A stretch of 64,000 nucleotides of DNA, taken from assembly GCA_964470345.1 (NCBI GenBank), contig CAYYBE010000007.1:1-64000 (forward strand), given 5' to 3'. The first letter of the stretch is position 1. Every line of letters begins with the position of its first letter. A program made the position numbers and the translations under genes. Positions 61,728-64,000 of this stretch are shown piece after piece. The notes under the pieces are model-generated. The model saw only the letters and a program-made list of their open reading frames with translations, was not told where the DNA came from and made no database searches. This stretch comes from CAYYBE01 sp964470345 (GTDB lineage: Bacteria; Babelota; Babeliae; Babelales; Babelaceae).

Positions 61728-62348
61728 ATGAAGATTCAGGGGCACATGTCTCATCATAACGTTATACGTCTTATTTCGTTAGCTCTGTTAGGCGCTTCGT
61801 GCTCCTCAGTTAGCTTATTATTGGAAGCAAAGAGCCGTTTTGGTGATCTTCGCCCGGATTCGGCAGAATATAAGCAAATTCGTGATATGATCCTCGACTA
61901 CCAGTCTGCTGAACATGGGGCCCACCATAAAGCATCTCGTGCTGACGAGATTATTCCAGGCCTCTATGTGGGCAGTCAGCGTACAACGCAGGCATTACCA
62001 TCTGACGTCTCACTTGTTATCTCATGCCGTTCAAATCCAAAGCGTCCAGCTATGCCGAAATCGATTGCTTGGAAGGTTGTTTCTGTTGAGGATAAAGGCT
62101 CTGCGGATATCACGCAGTATTTTGATGAAGTGTATACGGCTATCGAAGGGGCGACAACAGGAGTGCTTATCCACTGCAAACGGGGTATGTCCCGCAGCCC
62201 TTCGTTTATCATCGCGTATCTCATGAAGAAGTTCGATGTTCCCTATGAAGCAACATTGCGTTACGTGTGCAAAAAGCACCCAGCTTGTAATCCTAATAGC
62301 TCGTTCGAGCGCCAGCTCAAGGCATATGGCGAGCAGCTGAAGAAGTAG
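61728..62348 (+). CDS. Exported dual-specificity protein phosphatase
   Basis: 206 residues; ATG at 61728 after AGGGGG. A hydrophobic N terminus (VIRLISLALLGASCSS) is a signal peptide, possibly with a lipobox-like GASC. The phosphatase domain (about 70-200) starts IIPGLYVGSQRTTQ, has a general-acid Asp near VEDKGSADITQYF, and the catalytic loop HCKRGMSRSPSFIIAYLM (HCxxGxxRS). It should dephosphorylate Tyr/Ser/Thr. An exported copy in a host-dependent bacterium suggests action on envelope or host proteins. All catalytic residues are present. Confidence 0.9.
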   Translation: MKIQGHMSHHNVIRLISLALLGASCSSVSLLLEAKSRFGDLRPDSAEYKQIRDMILDYQSAEHGAHHKASRADEIIPGLYVGSQRTTQALPSDVSLVISCRSNPKRPAMPKSIAWKVVSVEDKGSADITQYFDEVYTAIEGATTGVLIHCKRGMSRSPSFIIAYLMKKFDVPYEATLRYVCKKHPACNPNSSFERQLKAYGEQLKK

Positions 62349-62392
62349 ATTCTTTTCTCAAAAAATAATTGTTTGCAAAGTGAAAAACGGCT

Positions 62393-62420
62393 TGACACTT
62401 TAAGCCCGATGTGGATAATT
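62393..62420 (+). promoter_or_regulatory. Strong sigma70-type promoter before the membrane protein/antitoxin pair
   Basis: TTGACA (62393-62398), a 16-base spacer and GATAAT (62415-62420): five of six matches in the -10, six of six in the -35. It lies 42 bp upstream of the ATG at 62463. Confidence 0.7.
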
Positions 62421-62462
62421 GTCCGCCGGGGATGATTTTAGCTTTCAGGAAAAGAGCTGTTT

Positions 62463-63104
62463 ATGGTTGACGAAATATTATTGATGATTAATTCATTTGT
62501 GCTGTTGTGCCGTGAATTTGTTGTTTGGATTTTAAGTTTTGCAGTTTCTCAAAAAGCTAATAATTTGGGAGTCTTTTTGACTGGAGTCGCTGCTGCATGG
62601 GGAGTTTTCAAGGAACTGCCTGATTTTAAAAAACGAAAAAGAATTGAGAATTCTCATAAATATTTTGACAGTGCATGGAAATGCTTTTCGTCTTTTAAAA
62701 AAGCTGTTAGGGATTTAATACAAGCGCCTAAACGAGCTGATGATACGAGTATAATTTCTAGTAATCCTAAGCTTAGAAAAGCTATTCTAGATGCTATTTT
62801 TGAATTAAACGATTCACTTTTATTGATCAAGACAGATGCTGAATTCAATGAAAGAACTGATATTGCACAAGAATTGATCCCATGGCTAGCGAAATTAGGA
62901 AAGGTATTATCTTATAAATATAATCATGAAGGGGCAAGAAATTTCCCGATAATTGAGTTTTTAGGCGATCTTTATTACTACGATCTTGAAAAACAAGGAA
63001 AAGAAATCGAAGGAGATAAAAAATGGTTCGAAGAGTTAAAAAAAGATAATGTTGAATTGAAAGGGTTGTCTGAAATCTTATTGAGATACTACAATCGCCC
63101 TTAG
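62463..63104 (+). CDS. Membrane-anchored protein of unknown function, paired with an antitoxin-like gene
   Basis: 213 residues; ATG at 62463. Hydrophobic segments at about 5-30 and 37-52 (MINSFVLLCREFVVWILSFA; LGVFLTGVAAAWGVF) precede a helical, charged cytoplasmic part (about 55-213) with no motif I recognise. Codon use is visibly more AT-rich than in the ATP synthase genes, as is the next gene, which hints at transfer. It ends 17 bp before the antitoxin-like gene and shares its promoter, so it is a candidate toxin or effector partner. Confidence 0.65.
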   Translation: MVDEILLMINSFVLLCREFVVWILSFAVSQKANNLGVFLTGVAAAWGVFKELPDFKKRKRIENSHKYFDSAWKCFSSFKKAVRDLIQAPKRADDTSIISSNPKLRKAILDAIFELNDSLLLIKTDAEFNERTDIAQELIPWLAKLGKVLSYKYNHEGARNFPIIEFLGDLYYYDLEKQGKEIEGDKKWFEELKKDNVELKGLSEILLRYYNRP

Positions 63105-63121
63105 TTTAATAAGGGATTTTT

Positions 63122-63574
63122 ATGTTTATTGATTCATTAGTTAATTTTTATCTCGAGAATTTGATTAGTCTTGAACAAGCGATTAATTCTTCCGAGGAGG
63201 AAATAGTTGAGGTATGGGCCGTTTCTTTTCCGCAGGTAATAGTGAGGGAAGCTTCAGTTGATGAGGCTGTTACTGATTTTAAGAATATGCTTAAGACAAG
63301 CGAGAGTTTTGTTTTTATGATAAATAATATTGTGTTCAGTAATACTGAAGGGATGAAAGAGCTTTCAACGCAGGAAGCTGCCGATATCTTGCACGTATCA
63401 CGTCCTTTTTTGATAAAACTTTTGGAGACGAAGAAGATTCCTTTTCGCAAAGTGGGAACCCGGAGAAAAGTGTTACTCAAAGACCTTATGTTGTACAAAA
63501 CAAAAAATGATGAAGCTCGTCGTAAGATTTTAGATGAGTTGGCCCAAGAAGCGCAGGAACTTGGATTGTATTGA
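63122..63574 (+). CDS. Excisionase-type HTH protein, antitoxin-like
   Basis: 150 residues; ATG at 63122. The C-terminal half is an excisionase-family DNA-binding domain: ELSTQEAADILHVSRPFLIK then LLETKKIPFRKVGTRRKVLL and a helical end LDELAQEAQELGLY. This is the layout of antitoxins normally encoded just upstream of PIN-domain toxins. No PIN gene follows; the next gene is a Nudix hydrolase. The upstream partner is the membrane protein at 62463-63104. It likely represses its own promoter. Confidence 0.8.
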   Translation: MFIDSLVNFYLENLISLEQAINSSEEEIVEVWAVSFPQVIVREASVDEAVTDFKNMLKTSESFVFMINNIVFSNTEGMKELSTQEAADILHVSRPFLIKLLETKKIPFRKVGTRRKVLLKDLMLYKTKNDEARRKILDELAQEAQELGLY

Positions 63575-63608
63575 ATGGAAGAGGTTGGACTTACCTTGGG
63601 AGGCTCTC

Positions 63609-64000
63609 ATGCTTGAACGATCATCAGTCAGAATAATTGTGCTTAATAGTGCCGACGAACTGCTCCTCATACAAATGCGGGCGGGGTGTGCGGGTCAAAA
63701 AACACCCTTTTGGTTAACACCTGGCGGTGGCATAGAGTCAGGAGAAACGTTTCACCAAGCGTTATATCGTGAGCTTCATGAAGAAACAGGAATTGTGCAG
63801 GCGCAGGTTATAGAGATTGTCGAGCCTGCAGTCTGGTACGAGGAATTTGTGTACGAACACAAAGGTGCACCAATACTGTTTAAGCAAACATTTTATATGG
63901 TTCGAGTCGATGCTCCAGCAGTTGAAATTATGGCTAATCCTGATGAACATGAGCAACAGATGATATGTGGATTTCGCTGGTGGAATGTTGAGTCGGTGCA
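63609..64000 (+). CDS. Nudix hydrolase (3' end outside window)
   Basis: 130 codons visible; ATG at 63609 with GGGAGG six bases upstream. The protein begins MLERSSVRIIVLNSADELLL and has a complete Nudix box, GGGIESGETFHQALYRELHE then ETG (GX5EX7REXXEEXG), so the Mg2+-binding glutamates are present. It would hydrolyse a nucleoside diphosphate linked to another group; substrate unknown. It lies 34 bp after the antitoxin-like gene and runs off the window. Confidence 0.85.
   Translation, partial: MLERSSVRIIVLNSADELLLIQMRAGCAGQKTPFWLTPGGGIESGETFHQALYRELHEETGIVQAQVIEIVEPAVWYEEFVYEHKGAPILFKQTFYMVRVDAPAVEIMANPDEHEQQMICGFRWWNVESV

Overview
The window reads as a chromosomal segment of a host-associated, reduced, Gram-negative-type bacterium. 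My best guess is the candidate phylum Dependentiae (TM6): many short secreted proteins of no known family, eukaryote-like domains (WD40 with an F-box-like helix, a dual-specificity phosphatase, a deoxynucleoside kinase), heavy nucleoside salvage, and a B12-dependent ribonucleotide reductase that needs imported cofactor. There is no rRNA and no phylogenetic marker I could place without a search, so this assignment is inference.

Layout. 1-8.6 kb: the 3' part of a giant surface fibre gene with five seven-bladed LVIVD beta-propellers and a C-terminal S74 chaperone domain. 8.6-10.6 kb: a sigma54-activator-like regulator (GAF, PAS, degenerate AAA+, Fis-type HTH) broken by a frameshift at a palindromic insert. 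10.6-11.6 kb: non-coding DNA with three diverged repeat units rich in TTGCAA palindromes. 11.6-16.7 kb: nucleotidyltransferase, radA, two tandem thymidine kinases (one with a signal peptide), a secreted protein and rsmE. 16.77-18.04 kb: a YhcG/DUF1016-type PD-(D/E)XK nuclease gene tightly bracketed by two perfect 28-30 bp palindromes, which looks like a compact mobile cassette. 18.1-24.4 kb: a type II secretion or pilus cluster (gspF to gspK) followed by an MCE/MlaD protein. 24.5-26.0 kb: nitroreductase and lactate dehydrogenase. 26.0-30.7 kb: a run of secreted paralogues sharing a C-terminal membrane tag. 30.9-34.0 kb: a likely B12 unit (S-component-like membrane protein, class II ribonucleotide reductase, cobalamin adenosyltransferase).

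34.4-46.1 kb: thioredoxin-like and WD40 secreted proteins, a K+-dependent pyrophosphatase, murE, an alanine:cation symporter, ruvX, a tiny zinc-ribbon gene, tsaB, a small paralogue of the giant fibre, and more secreted proteins. 46.4-57.0 kb: a RecO-like gene, a large MscS-type channel, a GerMN/amidase-like protein that has lost its zinc ligands, recD2, and two cell-envelope proteins. 57.0-57.5 kb: dispersed repeat DNA. 57.5-61.5 kb: deoxynucleoside kinase and half of an F-type ATP synthase operon (c, b, b', delta, alpha). 61.6-64.0 kb: tRNA-Arg, a secreted dual-specificity phosphatase, an unknown membrane protein paired with an excisionase-type antitoxin, and the start of a Nudix gene.

How the genes work together. 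dNTP supply seems to rest on salvage (two thymidine kinases, one deoxynucleoside kinase) plus AdoCbl-dependent reduction. Energy coupling uses a PPi-driven pump, a possibly Na+-binding c-ring and a cation symporter. Much of the rest is envelope or secreted material that could contact a host cell. Two families of short palindromic elements are scattered through the window, and one of them sits in frame inside two protein genes.
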